Source of the DNA: Curvibacter delicatus NBRC 14919 | Lineage (GTDB): Bacteria; Pseudomonadota; Gammaproteobacteria; Burkholderiales; Burkholderiaceae_C | Assembly (NCBI RefSeq): GCF_001592265.1 | Contig: NZ_BCWP01000001.1 | Coordinates: 124,001-188,000, forward strand | Direction: 5' to 3' | Length of the DNA stretch: 64,000 bases | In this document: piece by piece, positions 29,741 through 39,016 of the stretch | How the letters are laid out: each line of letters starts with the position of its first letter | Numbering within the stretch: the first letter of the stretch is position 1 | Notes under the pieces: generated by a model | Told to the model about the DNA's origin: nothing | What the model saw: only the letters and a program-made list of their open reading frames with translations | Databases searched by the model: none | Position numbers and translations under genes: made by a program

Positions 29741-30871
29741 CATCAAACAGCTTCAGGCGTCATGCGCGATGCGCGACGCATTGTCGTCAAGGTCGGCTCC
29801 AGTCTGGTGACCAACGAGGGGCGCGGTCTGGACCAAGTGGCCATCGGCGAATGGTGCCGCCAGCTGTCGACGCTGGTGCGCGAGGGACGTGAAGTCATCA
29901 TGGTCTCCAGCGGCGCCATTGCCGAAGGCATGAAGCGTCTGGGCTGGAGCAGCCGTCCGCACGAGATCCACGAACTGCAGGCCGCGGCCGCGGTGGGCCA
30001 GATGGGCCTGGCGCAGATGTACGAAACCCGGCTGCGCGAACACGGCCTGGGCAGTGCCCAGGTGCTGTTGACCCATGCCGACCTAGCCGACCGTGAGCGT
30101 TACCTCAATGCGCGCTCCACCCTGCTGACGCTGCTCAAGCTCGGCGTGGTGCCGGTGATCAACGAGAACGACACGGTGGTGACCGACGAGATCAAATTCG
30201 GCGACAACGACACGCTGGGCGCCTTGGTGGCCAACCTGGTCGAAGCCGATGCCCTGATCATCCTGACCGACCAGAAAGGCCTGTACACGGCCGACCCGCG
30301 CAAGGACCCGGCCGCTCAGTTCGTGCACGAAGCCCAGGCCGGCGATCCGACGCTGGAGACCATGGCCGGTGGCGCCGGCTCCAGCCTTGGCAAGGGCGGC
30401 ATGATCACCAAGATCCTGGCGGCCAAACGTGCGGCCGGCTCCGGTGCCTCCACCGTGATTGCCTGGGGACGCGAACCTGATGCCCTGCTCCGCTTGGCGC
30501 GCGGCGAGGCGATCGGCACCCTGCTGGTGGCGCAAACGCAGAAGAACCAGGCACGCAAGCAATGGATGGCCGACCACCTGCAACTGCGGGGTGCTGTGGT
30601 GGTCGATGCCGGCGCCGCGGTCAAGCTGCTGGAAGAGGGCAAGAGCCTGCTGCCCATCGGCATGACCGCGGTGGAGGGGGAGTTCTCGCGTGGCGACGTG
30701 ATCGCGGTGCGGGACGAAAGTGGGACCGAGATCGCGCGCGGCTTGGCCAATTACGCCAGTTCCGAGGCGCGGTTGCTGTGCCGCAAGCCTTCGGCTGAAT
30801 TCGAAAAGCTGCTGGGTTATACCGCCGAGCCGGAGATGCTGCACCGGGACAACCTGGTGCTCGCTCGCTGA
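29735..30871 (+). CDS. proB: Glutamate 5-kinase
   Basis: A 378-residue kinase that phosphorylates glutamate in proline synthesis. The amino-acid kinase domain covers about residues 10-260 ([32 protein letters not shown] in part). A C-terminal PUA domain covers about 285-365. The ATG at 29735 lies in the end of a CR1 repeat; ATG 29762 ([10 protein letters not shown]) is an equally plausible start and would remove the nine repeat-proximal residues. No proA is adjacent. Confidence 0.94.
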   Translation: MTHQTASGVMRDARRIVVKVGSSLVTNEGRGLDQVAIGEWCRQLSTLVREGREVIMVSSGAIAEGMKRLGWSSRPHEIHELQAAAAVGQMGLAQMYETRLREHGLGSAQVLLTHADLADRERYLNARSTLLTLLKLGVVPVINENDTVVTDEIKFGDNDTLGALVANLVEADALIILTDQKGLYTADPRKDPAAQFVHEAQAGDPTLETMAGGAGSSLGKGGMITKILAAKRAAGSGASTVIAWGREPDALLRLARGEAIGTLLVAQTQKNQARKQWMADHLQLRGAVVVDAGAAVKLLEEGKSLLPIGMTAVEGEFSRGDVIAVRDESGTEIARGLANYASSEARLLCRKPSAEFEKLLGYTAEPEMLHRDNLVLAR

Positions 30872-30875
30872 AGCA

Positions 30876-31382
30876 TCACGGGTCCTGGCGCGGATTTTTC
30901 AGTCGCCGGATCAGTTCTGCCACCGTTCGGGCGCCGATGCCATGGCTCTCGCAAGCGCCTTGACGTGCGAGGGCAAGGGCGTGCCGGGTCGCGCTCTGGG
31001 TGTTGTCCAGTTCGCGCCAGACCGGGGCCGCGACCATGTTCCAATGTCCGGGCTCACTGGCACGGGCATAAGTCTTGAACTCACCCGTGTCGCAACGCAG
31101 GCCTTCGTACATGGCATTCACACTGCCGGTCGGGTTGTAGGCGACCATGACATAACGCACCACCCAGTCGGGGCCAATGGTCAGGGTGCTGGGGTCGACG
31201 CCAAAAATCAGGCTGGTACGGATCGGCAACTCGATCACGATCAGGCCCTCTTTGCGCCAAGACGGTGGCGGAGGCGCCTCGGCCTCCTGCCAGTCTTCAT
31301 CGGCAGCGTGTGCCGGCACGGTGATGACACTGGCAATCAGCAGAACCATCCATGTGAGTGCACGCTTGAATTTAGCCGGCAT
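30876..31382 (-). CDS. CNP1-like exported protein
   Basis: A 168-residue protein with an N-terminal signal peptide (about residues 1-26, ending VPAHA-AD). The mature part contains [12 protein letters not shown] and [12 protein letters not shown] and resembles the CNP1 family of uncharacterised beta-proteobacterial periplasmic proteins. Function unknown. Its ATG at 31382 lies inside the end of rppH (11-bp overlap), so the two are probably co-expressed. It converges on proB with a 4-bp gap. Confidence 0.75.
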   Translation of the reverse strand: MPAKFKRALTWMVLLIASVITVPAHAADEDWQEAEAPPPPSWRKEGLIVIELPIRTSLIFGVDPSTLTIGPDWVVRYVMVAYNPTGSVNAMYEGLRCDTGEFKTYARASEPGHWNMVAAPVWRELDNTQSATRHALALARQGACESHGIGARTVAELIRRLKNPRQDP

Positions 31383-31998
31383 GTGATCCTCGGCTGGTTT
31401 GCGGATCGGGGTCAAAGGTTGCACCGGGTGGCAATTCAATCATGTTTTTTGGTGGGGCGGACGCAGCGACCTGCTCCAGGTCGCGCCCACGGTTGCCCTG
31501 ACGCAAAAAGCCGCTGCGGTGATCGTGACGGGGCAAAAAACGCGCCAACTCGGTCAGCGCCATCTCGTAGACACCGCGCTTGAACTCGACCACCATGTCG
31601 AGCGGAACCCAGTAGTCGTTCCAGCGCCAGGCGTCGAATTCAGGGTGGTCGGTGGCGCGCAGATTCAGATGCCAGTCCTGCCCGAGCAACTGGAGCAGGA
31701 ACCAGATCTGTTTCTGGCCTTTGTAGTGGCCGCGTGCCTCACGGCGGATGTAGCGGTCCGGCACCTCATAACGCAACCAGTCCCGGGTCCGGGCCACGAT
31801 GCGCACGTGATCGGGCTGAAGCCCGACCTCCTCGCCCAACTCGCGGTACATGGCCTGTTCCGGGGTCTCGCCCCGATCAATGCCACCCTGCGGGAACTGC
31901 CACGAGTGGGTGCGTATGCGTTTGCCCCAGAAAACCTGATTCTTCTGGTTGAGCAGAATGATGCCGACGTTGGGCCGAAAACCGTCCCGGTCAAGCAT
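31372..31998 (-). CDS. rppH: RNA pyrophosphohydrolase
   Basis: A 208-residue Nudix hydrolase that removes pyrophosphate from mRNA 5' ends to start decay. The N-terminus [13 protein letters not shown] and the Nudix box GGIDRGET...RELGEEVG are standard, as is the [14 protein letters not shown] region. It is about 30 residues longer than the E. coli protein at the C-terminus, where the sequence is low complexity. ATG 31998 is set by the conserved N-terminus; the frame is open upstream. Confidence 0.94.
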   Translation of the reverse strand: MLDRDGFRPNVGIILLNQKNQVFWGKRIRTHSWQFPQGGIDRGETPEQAMYRELGEEVGLQPDHVRIVARTRDWLRYEVPDRYIRREARGHYKGQKQIWFLLQLLGQDWHLNLRATDHPEFDAWRWNDYWVPLDMVVEFKRGVYEMALTELARFLPRHDHRSGFLRQGNRGRDLEQVAASAPPKNMIELPPGATFDPDPQTSRGSHAG

Positions 31999-32028
31999 AA
32001 TCAAACCCCAAATTTTTAAACTGAGTCC

Positions 32029-32056
32029 ATTATGCACGGCCGACGTCGTGCATCAA
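32029..32056 (-). promoter_or_regulatory. Candidate promoter of rppH
   Basis: Minus-strand -35 TTGATG (32051-32056) and -10 CATAAT (32029-32034) separated by 16 bp, about 30 nt before the rppH ATG. The -10 matches 5 of 6 and the -35 matches 4 of 6. It lies in the divergent gap with proS. Confidence 0.5.
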
Positions 32057-32091
32057 GGTCTGCAGCCCGTTTCCCCTCGAAAAATCAGCTC

Positions 32092-33837
32092 ATGAAAGCC
32101 TCCCAATTTCTCGTCTCCACCCTCAAGGAAGCACCGGCCGACGCCGAGGTGGTGAGCCACAAGCTCATGATGCGCGCCGGCATGATCAAGAAGCTGGGTG
32201 CCGGCATCTACAACTACATGCCGATGGGCCTGCGCGTGATCCGCAAGGTGGAGTCCATCGTGCGTGAGGAGATGAACCGCGCCGGCGCGGTGGAGTTGAC
32301 CATGCCGGTGGTCCAGCCGGCTGAGTTGTGGCAGGAGACGGGCCGCTTCGACAAGATGGGCCCCGAGCTGCTGCGCATCAAGGACCGGCACGACCGTGAC
32401 TTCGTGGTGCAGCCGACCAGCGAAGAAGTGGTGACTGACATCGCGCGCCAGGAAATCCGCAGCTACAAGCAGCTGCCGAAGAATTTCTACCAGATCCAGA
32501 CCAAGTTCCGTGACGAACGCCGCCCGCGCTTCGGCCTGATGCGCGGCCGAGAGTTCATCATGAAGGACGCCTACAGCTTCGACCGTGATCAGGCGTCCGC
32601 CAAGGCTAGCTACCAGGTGATGGCGCAGGCCTACCGCAAGATCTTCGACCGCTTCGGCCTGAGCTACCGTGCGGTGGCGGCCGACAGCGGTGCCATCGGC
32701 GGCGACCTGAGCGAGGAGTTCCAGGTGATTGCCGCCACCGGCGAGGACGCGATCGTCTACTGTCCGGCCAGCGAGTACGCGGCCAACATCGAGAAGGCCG
32801 AGGCGCTGGCGCCGCAAGCCCCGCGTCCGACCGCCAGCCAGACCCTGACCAAGGTGCCGACGCCGGGCAAGAGTACCTGCCCGGACGTGGCCGAGCTGCT
32901 GGGCCTGCCACTGTCACGAACCGTCAAATCCATCGTGCTGGCGACCGACGAACTCAACGACTACGAGCAGGTGACCAAGACCGCGGTCTGGCTGCTGCTG
33001 TTGCGCGGCGACCATGACATGAACGAAGTCAAGGTGGGCAAGTTGCCGGGCATGGAAGGCGGTTTCCGTTTTGCCACCGAGGCAGAGATCCTGGCGCACT
33101 TTGGCTGCAAACCGGGTTACCTGGGCCCGGTAGGTCTGAAGCAGCCCTTGAACGTGATTGCCGACCGCGAGGTGGCGGTGATGGCAGACTGGGTCTGCGG
33201 TGCGAATGAAGTTGATGCCCACATCACCGGCGTCAACTGGGGCCGTGACCTGCCCGAGCCCGACCTGGTGGCTGACATCCGCAACGTGGTGGCTGGTGAC
33301 CTGTCGCCGGATGGCAAAGGTGAGCTGGCGATTGAGCGTGGTATCGAGGTCGGCCATGTGTTCTACCTCGGCACCAAGTACAGCCGCGCCATGAACGCGA
33401 CCTTCCTCGACGAGAACGGCAAGCCGCAATTCATGGAGATGGGTTGCTATGGCATCGGCATCACGCGCCTGCCGGCGGCTGCCATCGAGCAGAACCACGA
33501 TGAGCGCGGCATCATCTGGCCGGATGCGATTGCCCCCTTCACGGTGGTGGTGTGTCCGATCAACCCGGACCGCAGCCCGGAAGTGAAGACGGCGGCCGAG
33601 CAGTTGTATGCCGGGCTGCTGGCGGCTGGCGTGGACGTTCTGCTGGACGACCGCGGTGAGCGCCCCGGCGCCATGTTCGCCGACTGGGAGCTGATCGGCG
33701 TGCCGCACCGCATCACCATCGGCGACAAGGCCCTCAAGGACGGCGTGGTGGAGTACCAGCATCGGCGCGATGCGGCCGCTACCAAGGTGCCCGCGAACGA
33801 GGCCCTGGCCTTTGTGACATCCAAGCTGGGGATTTGA
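32092..33837 (+). CDS. proS: Prolyl-tRNA synthetase
   Basis: A 581-residue class II synthetase of the bacterial type, with the catalytic core carrying an inserted editing domain (about residues 225-390) and a C-terminal anticodon-binding domain. Motif 2 is [21 protein letters not shown] in part, and motif 3 is [13 protein letters not shown] 32092 gives the [13 protein letters not shown] start expected for the family; the frame extends a little further upstream. Confidence 0.96.
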   Translation: MKASQFLVSTLKEAPADAEVVSHKLMMRAGMIKKLGAGIYNYMPMGLRVIRKVESIVREEMNRAGAVELTMPVVQPAELWQETGRFDKMGPELLRIKDRHDRDFVVQPTSEEVVTDIARQEIRSYKQLPKNFYQIQTKFRDERRPRFGLMRGREFIMKDAYSFDRDQASAKASYQVMAQAYRKIFDRFGLSYRAVAADSGAIGGDLSEEFQVIAATGEDAIVYCPASEYAANIEKAEALAPQAPRPTASQTLTKVPTPGKSTCPDVAELLGLPLSRTVKSIVLATDELNDYEQVTKTAVWLLLLRGDHDMNEVKVGKLPGMEGGFRFATEAEILAHFGCKPGYLGPVGLKQPLNVIADREVAVMADWVCGANEVDAHITGVNWGRDLPEPDLVADIRNVVAGDLSPDGKGELAIERGIEVGHVFYLGTKYSRAMNATFLDENGKPQFMEMGCYGIGITRLPAAAIEQNHDERGIIWPDAIAPFTVVVCPINPDRSPEVKTAAEQLYAGLLAAGVDVLLDDRGERPGAMFADWELIGVPHRITIGDKALKDGVVEYQHRRDAAATKVPANEALAFVTSKLGI

Positions 33838-33839
33838 GC

Positions 33840-34484
33840 ATGGCCGTGGCGGCCGGCCTGCCGGGGGTCAATCGACGGTCTTTCGGCCTTCTGTCCCTGC
33901 TGGCCGGCGCGGGTCTGCTATCGACTCTGGAGCAGGCGTGGGCCGGGGCCCAGATCGAGGAGCCCTTGGCCGATGCCGTTCGCACCGCCTTGAGCGCGGC
34001 CATTGCCAACAATGCACCGCCGGTGCCGGAGTTTGCCAACACCGAAGCCCGGTTGCACTATTTGCGTTGGCTTGGGGCCATGAGCGAGCGTCTGAAGAAG
34101 AAAAAACACGAGTGGCAGGTGCGCAAGGAGTTCCTGCAGACGGTCTGGTATGAGAGCAAGCGTGCTGGCCTGGACACCTCGCTGGTGTTGGGACTGATCC
34201 AGGTCGAAAGCAATTTCCGCAAGTTCGCGGTGTCCAGCGTCGGGGCACGCGGTTACATGCAGGTCATGCCGTTCTGGACGCGTGTCATTGGCGACGGTGA
34301 TGCCGGCAAACTGTTTCACATGCAGACCAACCTGCGGTTTGGCTGTGTCATCCTGCGCCACTATCTGGAGCGCGAACGTGGTGACCTGTTCATGGCCTTG
34401 GGGCGCTACAACGGTTCGCGTGGCAAGGCGCCCTATCCCGATGCCGTACTGGCAGCCCGACGCCAGTGGGAGTTTGCAGGTTAA
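33840..34484 (+). CDS. Lytic transglycosylase (SLT domain) with Tat-like signal
   Basis: A 214-residue exported protein. The N-terminus has NRRSFGLL followed by a hydrophobic segment and AWA, fitting a twin-arginine signal peptide cleaved near residue 32. The SLT domain has the catalytic Glu in VESNF, with GYMQVMPFW and the tail ALGRYNGS. Such enzymes cleave peptidoglycan glycan chains. It begins 2 bp after proS, and tatABC is encoded in the same window. The start ATG 33840 fits the signal; a TTG at 33834 is less likely. Confidence 0.88.
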   Translation: MAVAAGLPGVNRRSFGLLSLLAGAGLLSTLEQAWAGAQIEEPLADAVRTALSAAIANNAPPVPEFANTEARLHYLRWLGAMSERLKKKKHEWQVRKEFLQTVWYESKRAGLDTSLVLGLIQVESNFRKFAVSSVGARGYMQVMPFWTRVIGDGDAGKLFHMQTNLRFGCVILRHYLERERGDLFMALGRYNGSRGKAPYPDAVLAARRQWEFAG

Positions 34485-34504
34485 GGCCCTTGGGCGCCCG
34501 CCAT

Positions 34505-34539
34505 GAAAAAACCACTGGCGACGTGTGCCGCCAGTGGTT
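34505..34539 (-). terminator. Rho-independent terminator of grxD
   Basis: An 11-bp perfect stem (AACCACTGGCG/CGCCAGTGGTT) with an 8-nt loop. Read on the minus strand it is followed by TTTTT. It lies in the convergent gap with the lytic transglycosylase gene and may also end that transcript. Confidence 0.85.
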
Positions 34540-34560
34540 GTCGTGGGGACGCTGGAGGGG

Positions 34561-34884
34561 TCAGGCCTGGGTGCCCAGCACCTTCTGCAGCTCGCCGGAC
34601 TCGTACATCTCCATCATGATGTCGGAGCCGCCGATGAATTCGCCCTTGATGTAGAGCTGCGGGATGGTGGGCCAGTTGCTGTATTCCTTGATGCCCTGGC
34701 GGATGCCGTCATCTTCCAGCACATTGACGGTCTTCACGCTTTTCGGATCAACGCCGCAGGCCTTCAGAACCTGGATGGCGCGGCCGGAAAAACCGCACAT
34801 CGGGAAGCTGGCACTGCCTTTCATGAACAGCAGGATGTCGTTGGATTTGACGAGGTCGTCAATGCGTTGTTGTGCGTCACTCAT
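34561..34884 (-). CDS. grxD: Monothiol glutaredoxin
   Basis: A 107-residue Grx4-type protein with the monothiol CGFS active site (MCGFSGRAIQ) and the WPTIPQLYIKGEFIGGSD segment that binds glutathione. Such proteins carry 2Fe-2S clusters and take part in Fe-S trafficking. In many Burkholderiales it follows prmC directly; here 5.9 kb of signalling genes separate them. It ends at a strong terminator. Confidence 0.95.
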   Translation of the reverse strand: MSDAQQRIDDLVKSNDILLFMKGSASFPMCGFSGRAIQVLKACGVDPKSVKTVNVLEDDGIRQGIKEYSNWPTIPQLYIKGEFIGGSDIMMEMYESGELQKVLGTQA

Positions 34885-35011
34885 GGCGTGGGTCCTGTAG
34901 GAATCTGATAACGAATACGCGATTATTTCATTTCTGCCGCGATGTTGCCGGCCGTTGCCGCCGGGGCATGTGGTCGGTGGGGTTTCCTGGGGTGGGACAC
35001 GCCAACCCGCT

Positions 35012-37828
35012 TCAGGCGTGGGGCAGCCACAAGGTCACCGTGGTGCCGCTTCCCACCGCGCTGGCGATTTCGATTTCGCCGCCGTGCAGTTCGACAATTT
35101 CCTTGACGATGCTCATGCCCAGTCCGGTGCCCGGAATCTTGCCGGAGGCATCAGCCCGGTAGAAGCGTTCACAGACGCGGCTGAGCTGCTCGGCGTTCAT
35201 GCCGATGCCGTGATCACGGATTTCGACGCCGACCCGGCGCAGGCGTTCTTCTCCCCCGGACACGCGGTAGCGCACGCTTACTTCGCCGCCTTGGGGCGAG
35301 TATTTGTAGGCATTGGACAGGATGTTGAGCAAGGCCTGCTGTATCTTCTTGCGGTCGACATGGACGAACAGCGCTTCACCGTGCGGTGGCAGCACAGGGG
35401 CAGGACGCTCGGATGGCGGCTTGAAGCCGGACACGGCATCGGCCACCAGGTCCTGCAAGGTGATCTGTTCGAGCACGAAGTCCTTGCCACGCCGTGACTC
35501 GATGCGCGCCAGATCCAGCAACTCATTGATGATGGATGACATCAGCCCGGACTGGCGGGAGATGGTGGCCAGGATCTCCTGTCGTTTGGCGGTATCGAAT
35601 TCCTTCATGCGCAGCAATTCGGAATAGCCGTAGATGCTGGCCATCGGCGTGCGCAGTTCATGCGCGGCAGTCGAGAGGAACTCGCTTTTCATGCGGTCCA
35701 CTTCCGTTTCATGGGTTACGTCGCGAAAATAGAGGATCTGCGAGACGCTGGCGGTTTCCGACATGCGGATGCCGACTTCGAGCACGCGGCTGGCCGGGGC
35801 GGCCAGTTCGAACAGTTGCCGTCGGTTGCTTCCCGGCTCCACCTCGACGCCGGACTCGCTGATATTTTTTCTGGCGGCACGCAGCGTTGCCAGGTTGGGG
35901 AAGCTGCTGTGGGCCAGGCATTTGCGGGCCAGCAGATCGCAGAAGCTGTTTTCTTCCAGCCCGATCACGTCGTTGGCGTCCAGACCGGTCATGCGCAGGA
36001 ACGCCAGGTTGGCGAACACCACTTTGTGGCTGCGGTCGAACGACACAAAACCGTCCGGGCTCAGGGCGAAGAGGGTGTCGAGCTGTTCCGAGCGCTCATG
36101 CAACTCCTTGGTGCGCTGGTCCACCAGTTTTTCCAGATTCAGCCGGTAGGTTTCCAGTTCGGCGGCGACCGCCTTGCGCTCGCTGATGTCGCGCAGCAAA
36201 CCGACAACAAAAGTCTTGTCGCCCCATTCGGCACGGCTCAGTGACACTTCGGCCTCAAAGAGGTTGCCATCCTTGTGGCGCAGGGTGGTCTCAAAGAACT
36301 TGCCCTCCGACCCCACCGAGGCGAGCAGGTCGCTTGCCCGACTTGAATCGACATGGCTGTCCCAGTCACTCACGCGCAGTTGCAGCAGTTCGGAGGGCGT
36401 GTAGCCCAGCATGGCGGCGCATTTCGGATTGGCTTCGAAGACACTGCCGTCCAGGTTCAGGATCACGACACCGTCGCGCTCGTGCTCGAACAGCGCGCGG
36501 CGGCGCGATGCCTCATCGGCAATGGTCTGCTGGGACGCCCTCTGCCGCTCGTCCTGGCGGGTGATCGTGTCCAGCAAACCATTGAAGTGCTGGGCCAGGC
36601 GGCCGAGTTCGTCCTGGCGCGGCAACGCGCTGACACGTGCGGTGCGGTCGCCTTGTCCAACCGCGGACATCGTGGCACCGATGATGCCCAATTGCTGGGT
36701 CAGCTCCCGGCCGGCCCGCAGGAACACGAAAGACAGGGCCAGCATGGCCAGTGCGAGCAGCCCGGCCACCATGCCCAGCAGCAACAACATGGCCCGCTGG
36801 TAAGGGGCATGCGGGAAGGCCACACCGATCATGCCGACGCGCCGGCCGTCGCCGTCCACCAGGGCCTCATAAGCCGCCATGTGCTTCTGGTCGGCCAACT
36901 GGAGTTGGCCAAGCCAGGAATGGCCCTGCCCGATCACGGCCTCCACGACGTCGGCGTCGGCGGGCCCTGCGACCGTGCGTTGTCCGTGGTGGCGCTGGCG
37001 GCTGACGGCGATGCGCACGCCGTCAATGAACAGGGAGGTGATGCCCTCCGCGTCGTCCGGCAGCATGCCTATGGGAAAGATGATTTCCCGCATGTGCTCG
37101 ATCAGCGGGGCATTCTTGTTGAGCAGAATGCCGCCCACCAGGATCGCGTCCGGGTTGTTGACCGCCAGAGGAAAGTGGGCCGCCGCATTGATCAGCAGGC
37201 CGCGTGTTTCAACGGCGGGGCCCGAGGAGGACGGCGATGCCGGGGCGATGAGGGCCTGGCGGGGGAATTCGGGTGAAAACGCCCGCAACTGGTCGGCCTC
37301 GAAGCGTTCGTAGGCCACGTTGGCGACCCCGATCTGGGCCTGGCGAATCACATAGGAATCCGGCAGCCGGCTGCCGGGGGGGACGCCGGTGCTGGAGCCG
37401 ATCACGGTGCCATCTGCCAAGGCAATGACCAGGAAGTCCAATCCACCGCCCTCGGCGGCCGTGCCCAGCAGCTGATTGAGTTCCCGGGAGGCCGATTGTG
37501 TGCCGAGCAGATGGGTCAAGCGTTCCGACTTGGCGAGTTGGGTGACCCGCAGCCGGGCATCCGCCTTGAGCTGGTCCAGGTAGTTGTTGCTGCCGGCCAG
37601 GTGGCCGCGCAGGTTCGATTGCAACAGACGGTCGGTCCGTTCCCCGCCAACCAGCATCAGCACGGCAATCACGATGGGGAAGACCACCAGCAAGGGCATC
37701 AAACCCAGCGCCAGCAGGCGAAAGCGCAACGAGCCATCCCATGCCCGGCGCCAGCGCGTCAGCAGCGGCAAAGCGTGCCCGACCGGTGGGTCATCCGGCT
37801 TGGCCAGTGGGGAGGCGAGATCTTGCAT
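35012..37828 (-). CDS. Large membrane sensor histidine kinase (HAMP-PAS-PAS-HisKA-HATPase)
   Basis: A 938-residue sensor kinase. There are two membrane segments (about residues 37-60 and 345-369) flanking a periplasmic sensing region of about 285 residues. Then follow a HAMP linker, two PAS domains (about 455-570 and 590-705), HisKA with the phospho-acceptor His723 in AAHELRTP, and a HATPase domain with N-box NILSNAYKYSP and G boxes DHGIGM and GTGLGMSIVKEI. No REC-domain response regulator is adjacent, so it is an orphan kinase here. It is divergent from a periplasmic-binding lipoprotein, which may act as its ligand receptor. Confidence 0.92.
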   Translation of the reverse strand: MQDLASPLAKPDDPPVGHALPLLTRWRRAWDGSLRFRLLALGLMPLLVVFPIVIAVLMLVGGERTDRLLQSNLRGHLAGSNNYLDQLKADARLRVTQLAKSERLTHLLGTQSASRELNQLLGTAAEGGGLDFLVIALADGTVIGSSTGVPPGSRLPDSYVIRQAQIGVANVAYERFEADQLRAFSPEFPRQALIAPASPSSSGPAVETRGLLINAAAHFPLAVNNPDAILVGGILLNKNAPLIEHMREIIFPIGMLPDDAEGITSLFIDGVRIAVSRQRHHGQRTVAGPADADVVEAVIGQGHSWLGQLQLADQKHMAAYEALVDGDGRRVGMIGVAFPHAPYQRAMLLLLGMVAGLLALAMLALSFVFLRAGRELTQQLGIIGATMSAVGQGDRTARVSALPRQDELGRLAQHFNGLLDTITRQDERQRASQQTIADEASRRRALFEHERDGVVILNLDGSVFEANPKCAAMLGYTPSELLQLRVSDWDSHVDSSRASDLLASVGSEGKFFETTLRHKDGNLFEAEVSLSRAEWGDKTFVVGLLRDISERKAVAAELETYRLNLEKLVDQRTKELHERSEQLDTLFALSPDGFVSFDRSHKVVFANLAFLRMTGLDANDVIGLEENSFCDLLARKCLAHSSFPNLATLRAARKNISESGVEVEPGSNRRQLFELAAPASRVLEVGIRMSETASVSQILYFRDVTHETEVDRMKSEFLSTAAHELRTPMASIYGYSELLRMKEFDTAKRQEILATISRQSGLMSSIINELLDLARIESRRGKDFVLEQITLQDLVADAVSGFKPPSERPAPVLPPHGEALFVHVDRKKIQQALLNILSNAYKYSPQGGEVSVRYRVSGGEERLRRVGVEIRDHGIGMNAEQLSRVCERFYRADASGKIPGTGLGMSIVKEIVELHGGEIEIASAVGSGTTVTLWLPHA

Positions 37829-37842
37829 GGCTATTATCGGAA

Positions 37843-37848
37843 ATTATA
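37843..37848 (-). promoter_or_regulatory. Candidate extended -10 of the sensor kinase gene
   Basis: Minus-strand TGC followed by TATAAT, 14 nt before the kinase ATG, in a 78-bp AT-rich divergent gap. No Shine-Dalgarno sequence precedes the ATG. A plus-strand TATGAT at 37855-37860 may serve the divergent gene. Confidence 0.45.
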
Positions 37849-37906
37849 GCAAATATGATAAAATAAATAACATCTGCATATATTCCGGGACTGTAAGGAG
37901 CCCCCC

Positions 37907-39010
37907 ATGAGAAAACGCCTTTGCCTGTTCGTCGGCCTTGTCAGCCTGTTGCTGTCCGCTTGTGGTCCTCAACAACCGGTTCAGATCGGGTTCATCGGGG
38001 GACTGAGCGACCGCAATTCCGACAACGGCCAGTCGGGGCTCAATGGCGTGATTCTGGCGGTGGAGCAGTTCAACCGGGCCGGTGGGCTGAACGGCCGCAT
38101 GGTCGAGCTGATTGCCCGTGACGATGCCCAGAACAAGGAAACCGCGGCCAAGTCTGCCACGGAGCTGGTGGGCGCCAAGGTGGAGGCCGTGATCGGCCCG
38201 TTCACCAGCGCCATGGCGGAGGTGATCGTGCCCATCACCGGCAAGGCCGGCATCTTCCAGATCAGCCCGACCATCACGTCGATGGCCTTTTACGGCAAGG
38301 ACGACAACCTGTTCCGCATCAACCGGACCACGCGCGACAACGCGCGGGACTATGCCCGGGTCATGCTCGGCCGCGGCCAGCAGCAGATCGCCGTGGCCTA
38401 CGACACCCGCAACCGCAACTTCACCGAGTCCTGGCTCAAGGAGTTCCGCGAGGCGGTGAGCGCCGGTGGCGGTTCAGTGGTTGGCGAAGTGCCTTACGAG
38501 TCGAGTCCGGATGTCGATTTCGAGGCGGTGGTGCATCAGATGTTGCGCAGCAAGCCCGACAGTCTGTTTTACATTGCCGGCGCGCTGGACGTGGCGCGCC
38601 TCGCCCAGCAGTCCCGCAAACAGGCCCCCAAGCTGCCGATCGGCGCGTCGGAGTGGGCGGCCACCGAACAGCTGATCGAACTTGGCGGCGACGTGGTCCA
38701 GGGGCTGATGATCGTGCAGAACTTCAATCGCGACGACGAAACGCAACGTTTCAAGGAGTTCAGCGAGGCGTACTTCAAGCGCTTCCAGCGCAATCCAGGC
38801 TACAGCTCGGTTTCCGCCTACGACGCCGCAACCGTGGTGCTGACGGCACTGAAAAAGCGCGGTCATGGCGAGAGCCTGAAGAGCTCGGCGCTGAAGAATG
38901 GTCCCTACCAGGGCCTGCAACAACAGATCGTGTTTGACGTCAACGGCGATACGCAGCGCAAGGTCTTCTTCACCGAGATCCGGGACGGGCGCTACGTCCA
39001 GCTGAAATAA
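37907..39010 (+). CDS. Orphan periplasmic-binding lipoprotein (type I, branched-chain amino-acid-like)
   Basis: A 367-residue protein. The N-terminus MRKRLCLFVGLVSLLLSACG carries a lipobox (LSAC), so it is likely lipid-anchored. The rest matches the Peripla_BP_6 fold: VQIGFIGGLSDRNSDNG, ELVGAKVEAVIGPFTSAM and SAYDAATVV. No permease or ATPase genes are near, so a transport role is unsupported. It lies back to back with a sensor kinase and tail to tail (6 bp) with a diguanylate cyclase, suggesting a sensory role. The ATG is preceded by AAGGAG. Confidence 0.88.
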   Translation: MRKRLCLFVGLVSLLLSACGPQQPVQIGFIGGLSDRNSDNGQSGLNGVILAVEQFNRAGGLNGRMVELIARDDAQNKETAAKSATELVGAKVEAVIGPFTSAMAEVIVPITGKAGIFQISPTITSMAFYGKDDNLFRINRTTRDNARDYARVMLGRGQQQIAVAYDTRNRNFTESWLKEFREAVSAGGGSVVGEVPYESSPDVDFEAVVHQMLRSKPDSLFYIAGALDVARLAQQSRKQAPKLPIGASEWAATEQLIELGGDVVQGLMIVQNFNRDDETQRFKEFSEAYFKRFQRNPGYSSVSAYDAATVVLTALKKRGHGESLKSSALKNGPYQGLQQQIVFDVNGDTQRKVFFTEIRDGRYVQLK

Positions 39011-39016
39011 GGACCG

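Noticed and set aside
33915-33950. GCTATCGACTCTGGAGC in the lytic transglycosylase gene as a CR1 copy
   Set aside because: Match limited to a few short blocks with no middle section; it lies in a signal-peptide region with its own sequence constraints.
37831-37850. GCTAT...ATAGC palindrome in the kinase/lipoprotein gap as a further CR1 copy
   Set aside because: Only the palindrome is present; the GCGC core and GGCC end are absent, and the TATAAT inside it is better explained as a -10 element.
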